The notes beneath the pieces were generated by a model. The model searched no databases and was not told the origin of the DNA. It worked only from the letters and a program-made list of their open reading frames with translations. A stretch of DNA of 64,000 nt from Bryoerythrophyllum caledonicum (taxonomy: Eukaryota; Streptophyta; Bryopsida; Pottiales; Pottiaceae). The stretch lies in NCBI GenBank assembly GCA_963971425.1, contig OZ020526.1, forward strand, positions 6,537,976 to 6,601,975, given 5' to 3'. This document shows positions 34,562 to 47,570 of the stretch, piece by piece. The position numbers and the translations under genes were made by a program. How positions within the stretch are numbered: the first letter of the stretch is position 1; each line of letters opens with the position of its first letter.

Positions 34562-37353
34562 ATGTTGGCGCTCTTCGAGACGCCTGCCGGGTTCGCCCTC
34601 TTCAAGGTCCTCAACGAGGGCAAGCTCGATGCCTCCGCGGTACGCTCTCCTCCCCGGTGTCTGTCTTGGAGTCTGTTTGATGTTTTTTAGGTTTTGGAGT
34701 TTGCTTACATTGAGGTTTTTCTGTTTTGGTTTGCAGGAGCTCTACAAGGAGTTCGAGACGGCGGATGCTGCTCGGAAGGTATGGAATCCTTTTTGGTGAG
34801 AATGATAATTTTCTGATCGGAGTTAGGGTTTCGGTGGTAACAGATTTTTATTTTTGGTGTGCAGATGGTCAAGCTTCAGGCTTTTGATAAATTCGAGAAT
34901 ACGACCGACGCTCTGAACGCTGCGTCGCATCTGGTGGATAGCAAGCTGCCCAAGGGACTGCGCAAGTTTTTGAAAACGCAATGCCAGGGAGAGACTTTGG
35001 CCATCGCCGACTCGAAGCTCGGAAAAGCTATCAGTGACAAGCTGGTGAGTGTTTCTTCTAGTTTTTTCAATCGGGAACCGTGTATGTAGGCACGTACTTG
35101 ACTCTATAGATTACAAAATGGATGAAAGTTTAGCAAGGCTTACACTTTTGGATTGAAGATTCTTCAACTAACATCTTTCGTTTGGAGGTCATTTCAATTA
35201 ATTTAACTTTTTTTACGTTCAAATACTACACCATACATGTAGAATTCTGTGATCGTCTGACCTTCAAGGGTTAAGGTAGAGGATACTATCGTAGCCGTCT
35301 CCTGATATGCACTTTCACTTCAATCAATGGAGCTGGACCATTACAAGAATGATGGTGGAGGATGTGTACGAGAATTTGATTCGTCTACAAACGAATATAG
35401 GGGTCTAGCATAAGAAGATGATTAGAAATCGGATATGACGAGTCTACAGCATGGGTGGAACTAACAGGACTTTGGACTTTTCTTTCCAGGAAATCAACTG
35501 CGTTAACAATGCGGCTGTGGCAGAGCTCATGAGAGGTCTGAGATCGCAGTTATCCGAGCTCATCTCCGGGCTTGCTGGCCAGGACATGGCGCCCATGAGC
35601 CTTGGGCTCTCCCACAGCCTGTCTAGGTACAAACTGAAGTTCAGCCCGGACAAGGTGGACACCATGATCGTGCAAGCCATTGGCCTGTTGGACGACCTGG
35701 ACAAGGAGCTTAACACCTACGCCATGAGAGTGCGTGAGTGGTACGGATGGCACTTTCCGGAGCTCGCCAAGATTGTGGCTGATAATGTGCAGTACGCCAA
35801 GTCTGTGAAGCTGATGGGAAGCCGAACAAACGCCGCAGACCTTGACTTCTCCGGGGTGAGTATGCTCAAATGATCAGTAATCACTTTTAGGCTTGCTTTT
35901 TGCATCAAAATGTACTCAACCTTGGGCTTGTTTTCTGGTCACAGATTTTGCAAGAAGAGGTGGAATCTGATATGAAGGAGGCCGCGGTGATTTCCATGGG
36001 AACAGAAGTGAGTGACCACGACATGTTGAACATCAAGTCGTTGTGCGACCAGGTGATCTCACTCTCGGAGTATAGAGGGCAGCTTTTCGACTACCTGCGG
36101 AGCCGGATGAACGCAATTGCACCAAATCTTACCATCATGGTCGGAGAATTGGTTGGAGCACGTCTCATTGCACATGCTGGAAGTCTGATCAACTTGGCAA
36201 AGCATCCGGCAAGTACCGTCCAGATTTTGGGAGCTGAAAAGGTAAGACATTTGTCCCGTGCTTGGTTTGCAGCACACTTTATCTTCATCGGCTGGCTCAC
36301 TGAATTGGTCTATTCGGTTCACTGCAGGCTCTGTTCAGGGCGTTGAAGACGAAGCATGAAACGCCCAAGTATGGGCTTATTTACCACGCCTCGTTGATAG
36401 GACAAGCTGCTCCCAAGTTCAAGGGCAAGATCTCTCGAGTTTTGGCAGCCAAGTCGGCGCTGTCGATCCGGATGGATGCCTTGGGTGAGAGCACGGAGGT
36501 CAGCATTGGCCTTGAGAGCAGAGCGAAGGTGGAAGCCAGGTTGAGGCAACTTGAGGGCAGAGCTCTAGGCAAATCTGTCACCACACCAGGGTCCAAGGGC
36601 AAGCCCAACATTCAGGCCTATGATAAGGACAGGAAGTCGGAAACTCCAGGATTGCTGTCTTCTGCCAAGGTGAGCTAAATGCTTTCAAGTTTCTGCTTAA
36701 AGTGAGGCAAAGATTCCATGAGTTTCGACCTCTTCTCTCATTCTAAATCATTAAAATCAGCCTAGATAGCTCAATCTATTGAGAATCAGCTCTAAAAGTG
36801 ACTGAGATTCATGACCTCTCCTTCCCTTAAACTTCTAGGTAGAGATCACCAAGCTCTTCCCATTGATAGTAAGAGTGGAGAAAGAGTAGTATCACAAAGT
36901 AAAACAGGGATGTCTGATTCAAACTTTTAGGCGACTTTTTAGTAACTCAATTTTCTGGTCATGGACTAACGCTGTCTGCAAATTCGTCAGGTCTACAACA
37001 CGGCTGCGGATGTGACCATGGACGTCGTTCCCACAGTGGAAGCTACACCTGCTGAGGAAGCCACTCCAGCCAAGAAGAAAAAGAAATCCAAGGAAGCTGC
37101 GGAGCCAGCAGCTGCTGCTGCTGCAGAGGTGCCAGAAGCCACTCCTCCAACAAAGAAGAAGAAAAAATCCAAGGAAGCCGCGACTCCTGAGACCACCGTT
37201 GCAGTAGCCGTTGCCGTAACCCCAGAGCTAACCAAGTCGGGGAAGAAGAAAAGGAAAGCTGAGGAAGTGGCGGAAGCTGCAGTTGAGGCAGCGGTGGAGG
37301 CAGTGTCGGAGAAGAAGAAGAAAAAGAAGAAGAGCAAGGAAGAGACGGCTTAG
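34562..37353 (+). CDS. NOP58: Nucleolar protein NOP58 (box C/D snoRNP core)
   Basis: Seven exons, 34562-34639, 34737-34778, 34865-35044, 35490-35855, 35945-36241, 36328-36669 and 36991-37353, all phase 0, give 555 residues. NOP58 is a core scaffold of box C/D snoRNPs, which guide rRNA 2'-O-methylation and processing in the nucleolus. It begins [22 protein letters not shown], the NOP58 (not NOP56) signature. The central region has [22 protein letters not shown] and WYGWHFPEL; the Nop RNA-binding domain includes the [11 protein letters not shown] motif and [27 protein letters not shown]. The last exon is a Lys-rich tail with repeated KKKKKSKEA units, the KKE/D tail of eukaryotic Nop5-family proteins. 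Telo-boxes lie upstream. All conserved blocks are present and intact. Confidence 0.96.
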
Positions 37354-38206
37354 ACAAGACTTAAGATAGTGTACCAATTATTTATTATGGCGATTGAAGG
37401 AGCATAGGCCCTGCCTGGTCTCGGAGAAGAGGAGTGGTGATGTTACTGTTGGCTGTAGCTGGGACCAACCATATTACAGAGGGCAGCTGCGTTTAGAAGC
37501 AGGGGGCTGCCTTGTGTACAGTTTTGGGCTTCTTTACAAGATTTTGAGCGAGTTTTTTTTCCGTTTTTCCAATCATCTCGTGAACGTTTTGAGTCTTTCT
37601 GCTTCTCTTCCTTCACAATCTCGTTTTTCGGCTCGCGAGGTGTTTGGTGTTCTCTTCTATCACCACCCTCTGTGACAGTGTGGAAGGTTCGTTACCAATT
37701 TGTAATTTCTGATTGTTCACGTGGTAGGGAACAGTAACTAACTTATGGATGGGGGATACTCCATGATAGTATCATAGTGATTGCAGCTCTCTTCTGAAAA
37801 ATGTGTATTGCATCGGTGGTGATAGCATTTTCTGTTTGCGTCTGATTTGATTATTCGATTAGGGCTGTGCTCAGTTTGAAAGGAGCAGCATTGTGTCCTG
37901 TATTGCGAAGTTTGATGTGGGGAAGTGGAGCACAATCGGGGGACCTTTCTATCAACAACGCGAACTACAGGCAACAGGTTGGGTGAGTGCGCACATTTCT
38001 GTACCTCTCCTTTTGTGGTAGGAAGTTGCACCCAGTTTTTAGGTCTGTGGAAGTTGTTTCCAGGTTCTAGGTTTTGTGGAAGTTGCAGCCAGTTTCTGAA
38101 GTAGTTATGCCCAATCTTCAGGTTCATGGAAGTAGTTCTATCCAGCTTTTAGGTCTGTGAAAGTTGCACCCAGTTCTTCGGCTCATTCTTTCCAAGAGCA
38201 TCAGCG
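37354..38206. other. Spacer between NOP58 and NudC copy 2
   Basis: It holds the NOP58 3' UTR and the promoter of the next gene. Near 38029-38185 a degenerate short repeat of 'ttttaggtctgtggaagttg' type recurs about five times in the putative leader. No gene is seen. Confidence 0.45.
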
Positions 38207-40294
38207 ATGGCTGTGATTTCGGATTACGAGGAAGAGCCGATGCAGCAACAGTCCCAGGCCTCAACACCACGTCAACAACAACCCACGCCTCCAGAACCAG
38301 CGAAGGAGCCGCCTCCAGTGATTGCCGATCCTCCAGTGGAAGGAGTCCAACAACCTCCAACACCATCACCAGCAGCGCCTCAGGCCGCCTACCAGCACGA
38401 TCCTGTGCTGGTCTCCCTCCTGGAGGACCACAAGCGGCAGCCCCTGGAGCTCCTCACCACCGTCATCGACTTCCTGTTCCGGGAGACCGACCTCTCACGC
38501 GAGTCCCGAGTGGAGCACCGCGTGGGCGAGATCGTGACGGCGGCCAAGCGCAGGAGGACTGCCTATGATGGAGAGGATGCGGCACCGGTGGAGAAGGTCG
38601 CCAAGGTGGAGGTGGAAAGCAACAAGAAGGTGGTGAAATCAAAGACGGAAACCGCCGGTGGCAGTCCTCATGTGAAAGCCAAGGAGGCCGAGGAGCAGCC
38701 GGAGATCATCGACTCCTCTGAAGGCACTGGCTTGAGTAAGCCATTATTCTCCCTTTTCTGCTGAGGAATCTCATGTGTCTTTGCTGCATGTTACGTGTTT
38801 TTGCTCTGTGATCATCCTCACAAAGTAAGAGACAGAGCCTCACTCGCAGACCGCCTTTCTCCTCATTCACCGGTTGTTAGTGTGCTCATGAATAGTATTG
38901 GTTTTTAACTGACAAATGAAAAACCAATATCATTTACAGTGTTCACTCAAGTCATTCTCTTATTTTGCTTCCTGATTCTTCTGACTTTGCCTTGTTTCCC
39001 AATGTGCAGCGCCGAATATTGGGAACGGGTATGACCATGAGACGTATTCCTGGACACAGACGCTTGGCGAAGCTACAGTTCACATCAAGTTGCCGTTTGG
39101 GTCCAAAGCGAAAGGGGTGGCGTGTGAGATCCGGGGAAAGACGCTCAAAGCAGGTCTCAAGGGCCAGGACCCTATTCTGCAGGTCAGTAATTGCTCAACT
39201 ATGATGCCACCTCAGATTTTCCAATAAACTACCCCTTCTTTGTCCATAAAAAAACCATCTCGAAGGAGAGAGAGGCTGTTAATCAATTCATCTGTGAAAG
39301 ACGGCTACAACTACTTCAACATGAGTTTAGAGGTCACCATGCTCAGCTTTTTCATTGACTGAAGTGAAGGAACAGCTTTTCCACCGAGCTTGAAATTTTG
39401 CCTGACTTTACAACTCTCTCCACTCTCAAAGCCAGCTAAAACTAGATCTAACTTGAGTTGAGAGACCACCAAGCTCTTCCATTGACAGAAAGCACCACCA
39501 AGCTCTTCTTCTTAATCTATTTAGAGTGAGGAAAGGGTTAGGACTTGACAAACACCTCTCTTGTTCCAGAGAGCGCTTCTCACCTTGAAGTGAATTGTGT
39601 CGTGTGCAGGGCGAGTTCTACACGCCAGTGAAGCCAGATGATTGCTTCTGGAGTCTAGGTACGAAACCATGTGTAAGTCTACTACTTCCCTGCAACCTTG
39701 AGTTCAAGGCAAGAAGACTGAGCTTGTTGTTGTTTTCTAGAGGACGATGGGACGTTGTCTATTTACGTGACCAAGTGCAACAACATGTCGTGGTGGAGGA
39801 GCGTGCTGAAAGGAGAGCCGGAAATCAACACCAGGAAAGTGATGCCTGAGAATAGCAGACTGGATGAACTGGATCTGGAAACTCGCTCCACCGCCGAGAA
39901 ACTGATGGTATTATTATTATTATTATTTCACGCATGATTATTCTCCCCATTTTTACAAGGTAATCAATGGCTGATGGTGCTATTGTTTAGACCTATACTA
40001 CAGGCACATGAGGTAGTTGTGAGCATTTGTGCTAGTTTAGATTCTCAACGTGTGGTTGGTTTCCAGTATGATCAACGGCAGAAGGCGATGGGGTTGCCCA
40101 CAAGTGATGAATCAACCAAATCCGACGCCATCAAAAAATTCATGGCTCAGGTAAACCAAGCATCAAAAGGTTTTCATGCGCTTATTGGTTTCAAGCTTGA
40201 TGATGTTGAATCATGGTACAAAATTTAAGCCACTGACTTGTCCCTGATTTTGCAGCATCCGGAAATGGACTTCTCCAAGGCGAAGATCAGTTAA
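38207..40294 (+). CDS. NudC domain protein, BOBBER1-like (copy 2)
   Basis: Exons 38207-38735, 39010-39182, 39610-39658, 39741-39907, 40067-40150 and 40256-40294 give 346 residues. Exon lengths 173, 49, 84 and 39 are identical to copy 1, the fourth exon differs by one codon and the intron phases agree, so the two genes are duplicates. The start MAVISDYEEE mirrors copy 1; the N-terminal linker is Pro/Gln-rich rather than Glu-rich. The CS domain runs from YSWTQTLGEATVHIKLP to LEDDGTLSIYVTKCNNMSWW, followed by [15 protein letters not shown] and the ending [12 protein letters not shown]. Probable role: cytosolic co-chaperone of the NudC/BOBBER class. Introns 1 and 2 are longer than in copy 1. Confidence 0.94.
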
Positions 40295-41144
40295 AATTGA
40301 GCTGGTGAGATTTTCCTTCCTCACAACAACCATGTCTTACAACAGGGATCATGAAAAACTGAGGCAAATTTTAAGTTTGAAGGTCCTTCTTTGTTATCTT
40401 GACAGTTTTGCTTCTTAAATTATGGCAGAAACAATTGAACTATCCGGGGAGACCGAGAATTTTTTTACTGTTTAATTTTCTTTAACGTACTAAACACACT
40501 AAAGTTTTATGAAAACTTAGAATTTTTTTTCTTTTTTTTGTCATGGATCTTCCGATTTTTGCAGGCCATGTTTTGCTAATCATTTCTGGAAAGCGAATAT
40601 TTGATCAATTGTTAGTTGGTCTCTCAAATGACTGCTTTTTCAGAGTGGTTTTCGTATAATACGTTACTATATATATATATACCATAGCACATACGAGTGA
40701 TGTACGTTTCTACACAAGAGCCGAGAAAAGTTTAGTATACAAAATATATTCAGAAATGGAGGAAGAAGAAGCACGGAAATGGAACATGAGGATGAAGATC
40801 TCATATTTGATCATATTTGTTAGTTAACCTTAAGAGCGCACAAAGCTTGGGAGAATCTATGAATGTAATAGATCATGTAGAACATCGTCTACACGGAGGG
40901 CACAATCCATTTTGACCCCACTTCATGGAAATCACTCTAGTTTGCCCGTCAGATTCGAGTGCACATTCTCACCGCATGTCAGAAGCGCACAGATCCATGC
41001 AAGTTATCTCATCTCGCAGATCATGTTGTGATGAATTGATGGATTTTCTATTTGTAGATTACTTCAAGAATGACCTCATATGGGTTTATTGTCCGTAAAG
41101 GGTTTAGACAATTGATGTTTTTGTCAATGAAAAATTGATTTTAT
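40295..41144. other. Intergenic, no gene
   Basis: Contains the 3' UTR of NudC copy 2 and a short (AT)n patch near 40668-40680. No other gene or element is seen. Confidence 0.4.
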
Positions 41145-41148
41145 TTAA

Positions 41149-42091
41149 CCCCTAAATTTCCTTGGCAATTTTACACCAAAAACACTTTGAAGTTGTTGAT
41201 TTTGGTGCAATGAGTAAGGAAGGAAACAAAAAGCTTTACATCCAGTTTCAATCGTAGGATCTCAATTAAGATCTTATTGAGTGACATATTCACAAAATTT
41301 CATAAACTTTGACCACACGGATTGAAAGATTACAGTGTTTAATGTTGAAAAAAAGATCATTCTTTTCTGTGCGTTGATGGATTAGTGAACTTTGACTTCA
41401 CTTGGTGTCAAATTTTTGCACTACACAAGGTCTAAATTCATTACCATCATGTCAAGTGTAATATCAGTCCCTTGTACACCAATTTTTAGAGGTAGAGGAG
41501 GGGTGTAGCAAATTTTAAAAAATTGTGCAACAAGTGAAGGTTCTAAAAGTGCCAATTCAAGTTTTGTTTTTGTGAATTCGATATGTTTTAGAAGGAGAAT
41601 CCAAACAGTCAATAAGTAGGTTTTTACCACAGCTTGCAGTAGTAAAAATAAAAAGTGAAAAATATGAAGATCTCTAAGTTTTATGTGGATATGAAGAAGT
41701 TTTTTTTGGTACCTTGCTCAAAAATGTGTGACAACGTATGAAAATGTATGACTTGGGATAAAACGCTATTTTTCACTAAAGACAAGAAATGTTTTTTTTC
41801 ATTATGGAAAGTTATAATATTAATTGCTAGTATTGAAAATCTCACATTCAAAAGACTATCTTAGCAAAAGTTTTTGGAGTTGCCGGATGTGTCCACACTT
41901 GAGAAGCTTCTCTTTAATCTGGCATAACTTTTTTTCTAAAGGCCCAATGAGAATAAAAATTACATTCCCATGTGCCTCTTGTCTTCTTGCATCTTTGAAT
42001 AAAATTTCAAGAATTTCAAATATAATTTACAACCATGGGAATGTGCCCGAGATATGCAAAAGCCCACCTCAAGACTTCTCTCATTTAGGGG
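41149..42091. mobile_element. 943-bp piggyBac-like MITE, TTAA-flanked
   Basis: TTAA (41145-41148) then CCCCTAAATTTCC, and TCATTTAGGGG then TTAA (42092-42095). Internal family words (gaagtc..ctttgacttcacttggtgtc, ccaatttttagaggtaga) are kept. Non-coding. Confidence 0.8.
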
Positions 42092-42095
42092 TTAA

Positions 42096-42864
42096 ACTTC
42101 GGATGAATATTTGGAGTATTTGACTTCATCACAATAAAAATAAGTTTTGTTTGAATCATGTAAAGTCTCAATACTACAATTTCCATAAACCACTTTTACT
42201 GGAAAAAATAATACAAATTTTTTACCAAAAAATTCACAATAATCTTTGTTATTATCAAAAATAAATAAACAATCAAAATAATTACTAGAGAATGTGGAGG
42301 AACATCTATTTCGGGAGAATAATCGGATGTGTATTATCTTGAAAGTAGGACAATGAATTGGTTTTAAATATGTTCCCGATAATGCTACATTGTTTTTTTT
42401 TTTTTTTGTGGACCAGAAATTACATTGTTTTCATATTGACACAATGATTTTTGGAGTTTCCTGAAGTAACTGAGGATGCTGTCGAAAGGAATCTCTGGAG
42501 GTCGTTTGTCCTGGCTCCTATTCTGATTGCGTCCCCGCTAAATTAGCAGATTCCCCCCAGATATAGGGGACCCCTGGTTTCCAAGCATAGCAAGCCTGTG
42601 CAGACAAGAGAAATGCCGGCATCTTGCTTTGCAAATGTGGCCATATGCTCATCCCTTGGAGAAGCCCTAACTTATAACCTCTGTTGACTTGACCCCTAAA
42701 GGACCGAGACTATAGAGTACTAGGCATGGGAACTTGGAATTAGATACTGTATCTGGCATTTGATTAGTTGCCCTGAATGTGGAGTGCTGAAACTGAGGAA
42801 CCAAAAAGGTTGAGTGACCAAGGGATGGCGGGTTGAATTCAGAGTGCAAATAATGCGATTTGAC
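42096..42864. other. Intergenic with a TTAA-family fragment
   Basis: CCCCTAAAGGACCGAGAC at about 42691 is a solo piggyBac-like end without a partner. An (A/T) homopolymer run is near 42392-42407. No gene is seen. Confidence 0.4.
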
Positions 42865-43125
42865 AGGATATCCCCCACGCCTGGACTTACCACGTGGGGC
42901 CACAAGGTGGTGGGGCCAAACTCGGCCCCTATTTTGTTTCTAGATGGGGCCTTATTTATAGCAAGGGAGGGACTTCTAGGATAAACAAAGGCCGTAGGCG
43001 CCAAATTTTTCAAAAAAATTCCAAAAAAAGCCTCTAGACCCCCCAAAATAAGAGGGCCAAAAAAATGACCCCATGCAATTAAGATGGGGGCCCACCTCGG
43101 GTAAGTCCGAGCGTGGGAATATCCT
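42865..43125. mobile_element. Fold-back element with ~38-bp arms
   Basis: An arm at 42865-42904 (GGATATCCCCCACGCC, then TGGACTTACCACGTGGGGCC) is inverted at 43086-43125 (GGGCCCACCTCGGG.. GTAAGTCCGAGCGTGGG). The pair is imperfect, with about six mismatches. The loop is GC-moderate and holds no domain. The class is not known. Confidence 0.55.
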
Positions 43126-44339
43126 ATCGCGCCCAAATAATGAATGGAGGAGGCTATATAGGGTTGTACAAATCATGCACATGTACATGTGGGGCCTAGG
43201 CTTAGGAGTCAAGGTGGAGCTTGTGGATATTGTAGTACTATTCAAGGAATGCCAGCCTATCGTCCAAGAAATACGCACGGTGAGATTTCTCACCCTACAA
43301 AAATTTCCACTTATAGATCTCTACTGAATTTGTATTTAGAAAAAGACACAGTATCCGCACATCCTATTGCACCCTCTCTTTTTGCCTCACACAAGCCCAA
43401 CCACCTAGGAAAACACGACTTTCAGGAAAACTCTTACGTTTCATTGTAATCACCCAAAAGTTGCCTCTCTAAGATGAGATATTGTAAGAATGTTCAAAAC
43501 AATCTTTTATTACTTTTAACTATAGGTTCTTCAAGTTAACAACTATAAAAAGACACTAGTTTAATTTAATAAACTTTCATCACACAGATTGTAAGATACA
43601 TGCATTTGAAGAGTGCACTATGGTTCTTTTCTTCCCTACGCAAAGAAGGTCAGCGTACTTTGACTCAAGACTTTTCCACTATACATTGCATAAGTTTTAT
43701 GGATCTATGTTCTACCTTGTGTTTAGTCATTGCATGTCAAAAATCACAAGTAATTGAGGTGTTGAGGATAAGAAACATAGGTTTGCAATGACTAGGGATG
43801 TAGAAATCAATGTACACGGAAAAAATAATAATAATTGTTGGATCTATAATCCAAACGGCGGATAGAACTATCATGCCTTATTCTATTGGGGATTGAAATT
43901 TTAAAAAGAAAAATCCACAATTTTAATGCATTTTAAATAAAGACTATGCGGATTGCTATTAACTTTCCCTTATTGCTACCTCCCAAAAGAAATTGCACTA
44001 TTATTCATCCATATCTTATTACTATTTAGCTCTATGGTACCTTGCCCACCTTGCCTACACTCCTTTTTTAAAATCAAAACCTCGTAACTCTAGTTTTGTG
44101 TGTTTGTTTTAAAACGATATAGTAAAAAAGTTCTTGTGGAAATTGACTATAGGCAATTCAACGGATATTTAACTAAATCTGGAATAAGTCTAGGATACTT
44201 TAAACCGTCATTTAAGGACACTTTATCAAACTTAAACTTTGATTTGTGTCAAATGAGACCAACTTTCCATAGAATAAACCCAATTTTTGTTTGTAGCTAG
44301 CCAATGCTTTTTTCATTTGCAACTTTCAAATGGTCATTA
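43126..44339. other. Intergenic, no gene
   Basis: A GCTATATAGGG word near 43154 could be a TATA element but no gene follows. The remainder is AT-rich with eroded repeat sequence. Confidence 0.4.
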
Positions 44340-44465
44340 CTCACTAAAATTTTATCCAAATTGGGCATGTGAAGTGTTTTTTTGACATATACATTTTTTT
44401 GTAGATGTCAAAAAACACTTCACATGCCAAATTTGGATAAAATTTGAGTGAATTACAATCTTTAG
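44340..44465. repeat. Long imperfect hairpin of the CTACACTAAA family core
   Basis: Arms of about 50 bp, with 'tttatccaaattgggcatgt' and 'gaagtgtttttttgacat' mirrored by 'atgtcaaaaaacacttcaca' and 'tgccaaatttggataaa', meet at about 44392-44404. The same core is at about 430-495, 52160-52290 and 53790-53935. Here it lies without the usual flanks. Confidence 0.7.
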
Positions 44466-44644
44466 AAGATTGCCGATGAGGTACTACCGTAGGTGAACCT
44501 CTAGTCTCGTGTTTATTGATTTAAAAATGCATGCCAAATTATTTGGGAAATTATTAGAGTAAAATGCGGAAATTGAGATATCTTTTTATCTACAAAATTT
44601 GTGACATGGAGAGACATCAAAGGGGAGTGGGGCTTGGAAAAGAC

Positions 44645-44760
44645 TTTCTCTTTGGGTGCATATGCACAATGGCGTGGATTTTGAGCCCAAAGGTCTTGGA
44701 TTCAAACCCCAGAGGTTCTTAAAATGTGCTAAATATAGTAATTTGTGATTTATTGTCAAA
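44645..44760 (+). mobile_element. Possible SINE fragment with Pol III B-box
   Basis: GATTCAAACCC at about 44698-44708 fits the B-box (GGTTCRANYCC) at 10 of 11 positions and is preceded by GGTCTTG, as in plant tRNA-derived SINEs. The A-box candidate (TGGCGTGGATTT) is weak. Ends are not defined. Confidence 0.3.
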
Positions 44761-44809
44761 AATTACTATATTGTTATTTTGGTTGCCGAATGGCCTTTTC
44801 CCACTTTAA

Positions 44810-45648
44810 CCCCTACATTTCTTTGACAATTTCACACTAAAAACACTTCAAAATTGCTTGTTTTAGTGCAATGAGTAAAGACAACACAAAAAACTCTTAG
44901 TCCTAGTTTTGGCCGTAGGATCTCAATTACGACTTCTTAAGTAACTTACACAAAAAAATTCATAAAGTTTGACTGCACGGATTGTAATATTATAGTGTTT
45001 GAAGTAGAGAAAAGGGTCCATTTTCTTCCATGCGTTTAGTAGATCAACAGACTTTGACTTCACTTGGTGTCAATTTTTTTTTGCAAGGAGTGGAGGTTCA
45101 AAAATTGTCAATTTGGGTTAAATTTTTTTGTGAACTTCGTATGTTTTAGAATGAGAATCCAAATGGTCAATGAGAAGGTTTACACCACATAATGCCGTGG
45201 TAAAAATAAAAAATAAAAAATATAATGATCTCAAAGTTTTATGTGAAAGAGAAGAAGTTTTTTTGGTACCTTGCCTGACAGTGTGCGATAATGTGTGAAA
45301 ATGTTTTACTTGAATTTATATGCTTTTCTTCACTAAAGACAAGAGATTTTTTTGACAATATGAAAGGAAATAATATTATTAGCTAGCATTGAGAATCTCA
45401 CATTCAATAGAGTGTCCTAGCAAAAGTTTTTGGAGTTGCCCAATGAGCCCGCTCTCCCCGTTTAAACTTCAGAACCCTATAATTTTTTCATTAAATGTTG
45501 GATTTAGGAAAAGAAATAAACTCACACGAAGATTTTAGTAATTTCCATCTACATAAAAGAATTCAAAGAAAACTATTATTAAATGATACCATAGGAACCT
45601 GCCCAAACCTTCTACAGTCCTTTAAGGGGAGTCTTTGAAATTTAGGGG
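44810..45648. mobile_element. 839-bp piggyBac-like MITE, TTAA-flanked
   Basis: TTAA (44806-44809) then CCCCTACATTTC, and AAATTTAGGGG then TTAA (45649-45652). Internal order follows the copy at 41149. Non-coding. Confidence 0.78.
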
Positions 45649-45652
45649 TTAA

Positions 45653-46153
45653 TTAAACATTCGGCATAGAGGTGTGGAACCGGAGGTTCACCTACAATAT
45701 TGGTGGACCACCGACAACACTTGGCAAGCTACTGACAATGATTCTAGAACTTCAATTTTCTATATTTAATTAAATATTTGATATTTACAATTGATATTCA
45801 TATTTTATTTTACCAAAGCAACAACTTGGTAATACCATCTTAGCACCCACTTGATTTCTAGGCTCAAAGCTCGTAAAACTGAGGCGATTATGACATCGTA
45901 ACAATGTCATGAGCTTCCTATATACAAATTAAGGTAGGAACCGACAATCCAAAACCAACCGACGGCTGAATACGGCTCCTCTCTAAACCCTTCATAGATT
46001 CATGTGGAGCATGTCTTTAGATGACTTCTGCCCTAACAATGAGTTTATAAGTGATGTAATGACCAACTACATTTTTTCCTTGAAATCTATGAAAGGTATA
46101 GAAAGGAGCGTAATAGGTGGCTGGTCCGTTTTGGGTCGTCCTACCATCCCAAA
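45653..46153. other. Intergenic, no gene
   Basis: No ORF with a recognisable domain and no complete element. Confidence 0.4.
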
Positions 46154-46893
46154 GAGCATCCTCAATGCATCCCCTAGACCCGACTCTGGCCCTGAACTTC
46201 GAGGGACTACCCATAACCGGGCCTCAACCCACCCGCTATCTAGCCTCTATTTACTAAGGGCTCTTTAAATCATACCTCCGACCCTTCAAATTTGTAGAGT
46301 CTAGAAAATGTTCCTTGAAAGCATTAATGAGGCACTTTTGGCTCAAAGTTTTATGGTTCTTTTCCGCCTTTGTGCCATCAAATGAGGAGGTGTTGCCTCA
46401 TGACTCAAAAGAGGCTGAGAGAGCAAGGTTGAGGGCCTATTTAGAGGGTAGGGTTGAGATGCAACACCCTTCAAGTGGCCACCTATTTTTGTAGACTCTC
46501 GAATCGTCCCTTGATATTAGAGTTTTCCTAGAAGTGCTTCTCGAAGAGGAAAGCCAACATGAATATGGTGCTAGACATGACAATTTATTTTTTATGCACG
46601 AGAATAGACTTCCAAAAATCTCATACTCCCTTGTCATCCACAAATGAGATTTATGGCAATCAATGCTCTTGGGCCCTACCCCATGCAAGCTAAATCTCCC
46701 ATGTAGTACCCCAAGTTTCCAAAAAGTTGACGAGTGGTTCCCCCACACCTTTTCCAAGCCAAGTCTCCATGTGCATGTGGTCCTAGTTACTAAGACAGGA
46801 CCCTAATGATTTGGGGTGAAAGATCCTTCACTTTCAAGAAAACTCTACTGAGGTTTAGGGCCTAAATTACAATGAAATGCATTGAGGATGCCC
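46154..46893. mobile_element. 740-bp Harbinger-like MITE (GAGCATCCTCAATGCAT ends)
   Basis: Left GAGCATCCTCAATGCAT and right ATGCATTGAGGATGCCC are inverted repeats of about 17 bp with one mismatch. Flanks are AAA and TAA, so the 3-bp duplication is blurred. Short ORFs inside carry no domain. Confidence 0.7.
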
Positions 46894-46896
46894 TAA

Positions 46897-47570
46897 GAGC
46901 ATCCGTAGCCTCACTCGGTGAACTAGCCCGGCATAGGCAAGTTCACCCTGTGAGATGTGGCTAAAATAAGCTGCCAGCCTTTCTCCCACTACAAGATCCA
47001 CATCGCCCTCACCGCACCGGTGTGCACAAACCTTCACTCAACCAGAAGCCAACTGCCACCTCAGCCTCCCTTGATCTCCAAAGGAAACCAACATACTAGA
47101 ATACACCTAGATAGGACACGACAAGATTTCCATTTCGGCCGTAATATGAGTGTTTTCTGCAGGGCCCAACCCCATCCACTCACTACGCCCAGGGTTGTCT
47201 ACATAAACGGACAGGGGCCCAAAGAGAGCGGACGGACAGACAGGACGGACAACACCCTTATCAAACAGATGCCTTGAAGATTCCTCAAATATCCATAGAA
47301 TAATCTCCAAATCTCTTCGAATAATCCCAGAATATTCCTTATCAGACGGTAATAAGGAATTTTGGACCCTAAACTGCCCAATAGGGTCTGTCCGTCCGTC
47401 CGATAAGGAATATTCAACCCTAAACCCTAAACCTTTATCGGACAAACGGACGGACCCCCCCAAACGGACGGACGCCAAAACAACCATGATTGCGCCGAGT
47501 GCCCTTGCGGAGCTTCTTTGCATACTCACCCGGTGAGTTGCCGAGATGCTCGTTGGGCCTGCGGATGCTC
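46897..47570. mobile_element. 674-bp Harbinger-like MITE (GAGCATCCGTAGCC ends)
   Basis: Left GAGCATCCGTAGCC and right GGCCTGCGGATGCTC are imperfect inverted ends; the left flank is TAA, shared with the previous element, and the right flank is CAA. Inside are CACTCGGTGAACTAG / CACCCGGTGAGTTGC subterminal partners, several GGACGGAC patches and a telomere-like ACCCTAAACCCTAAACC at about 47417. Non-coding. Confidence 0.65.

Noticed and set aside
47415-47432. Telomere-like ACCCTAAACCCTAAACC as evidence of an interstitial telomere
   Set aside because: Only two to three units, inside a Harbinger-like element; other such words are promoter telo-boxes.
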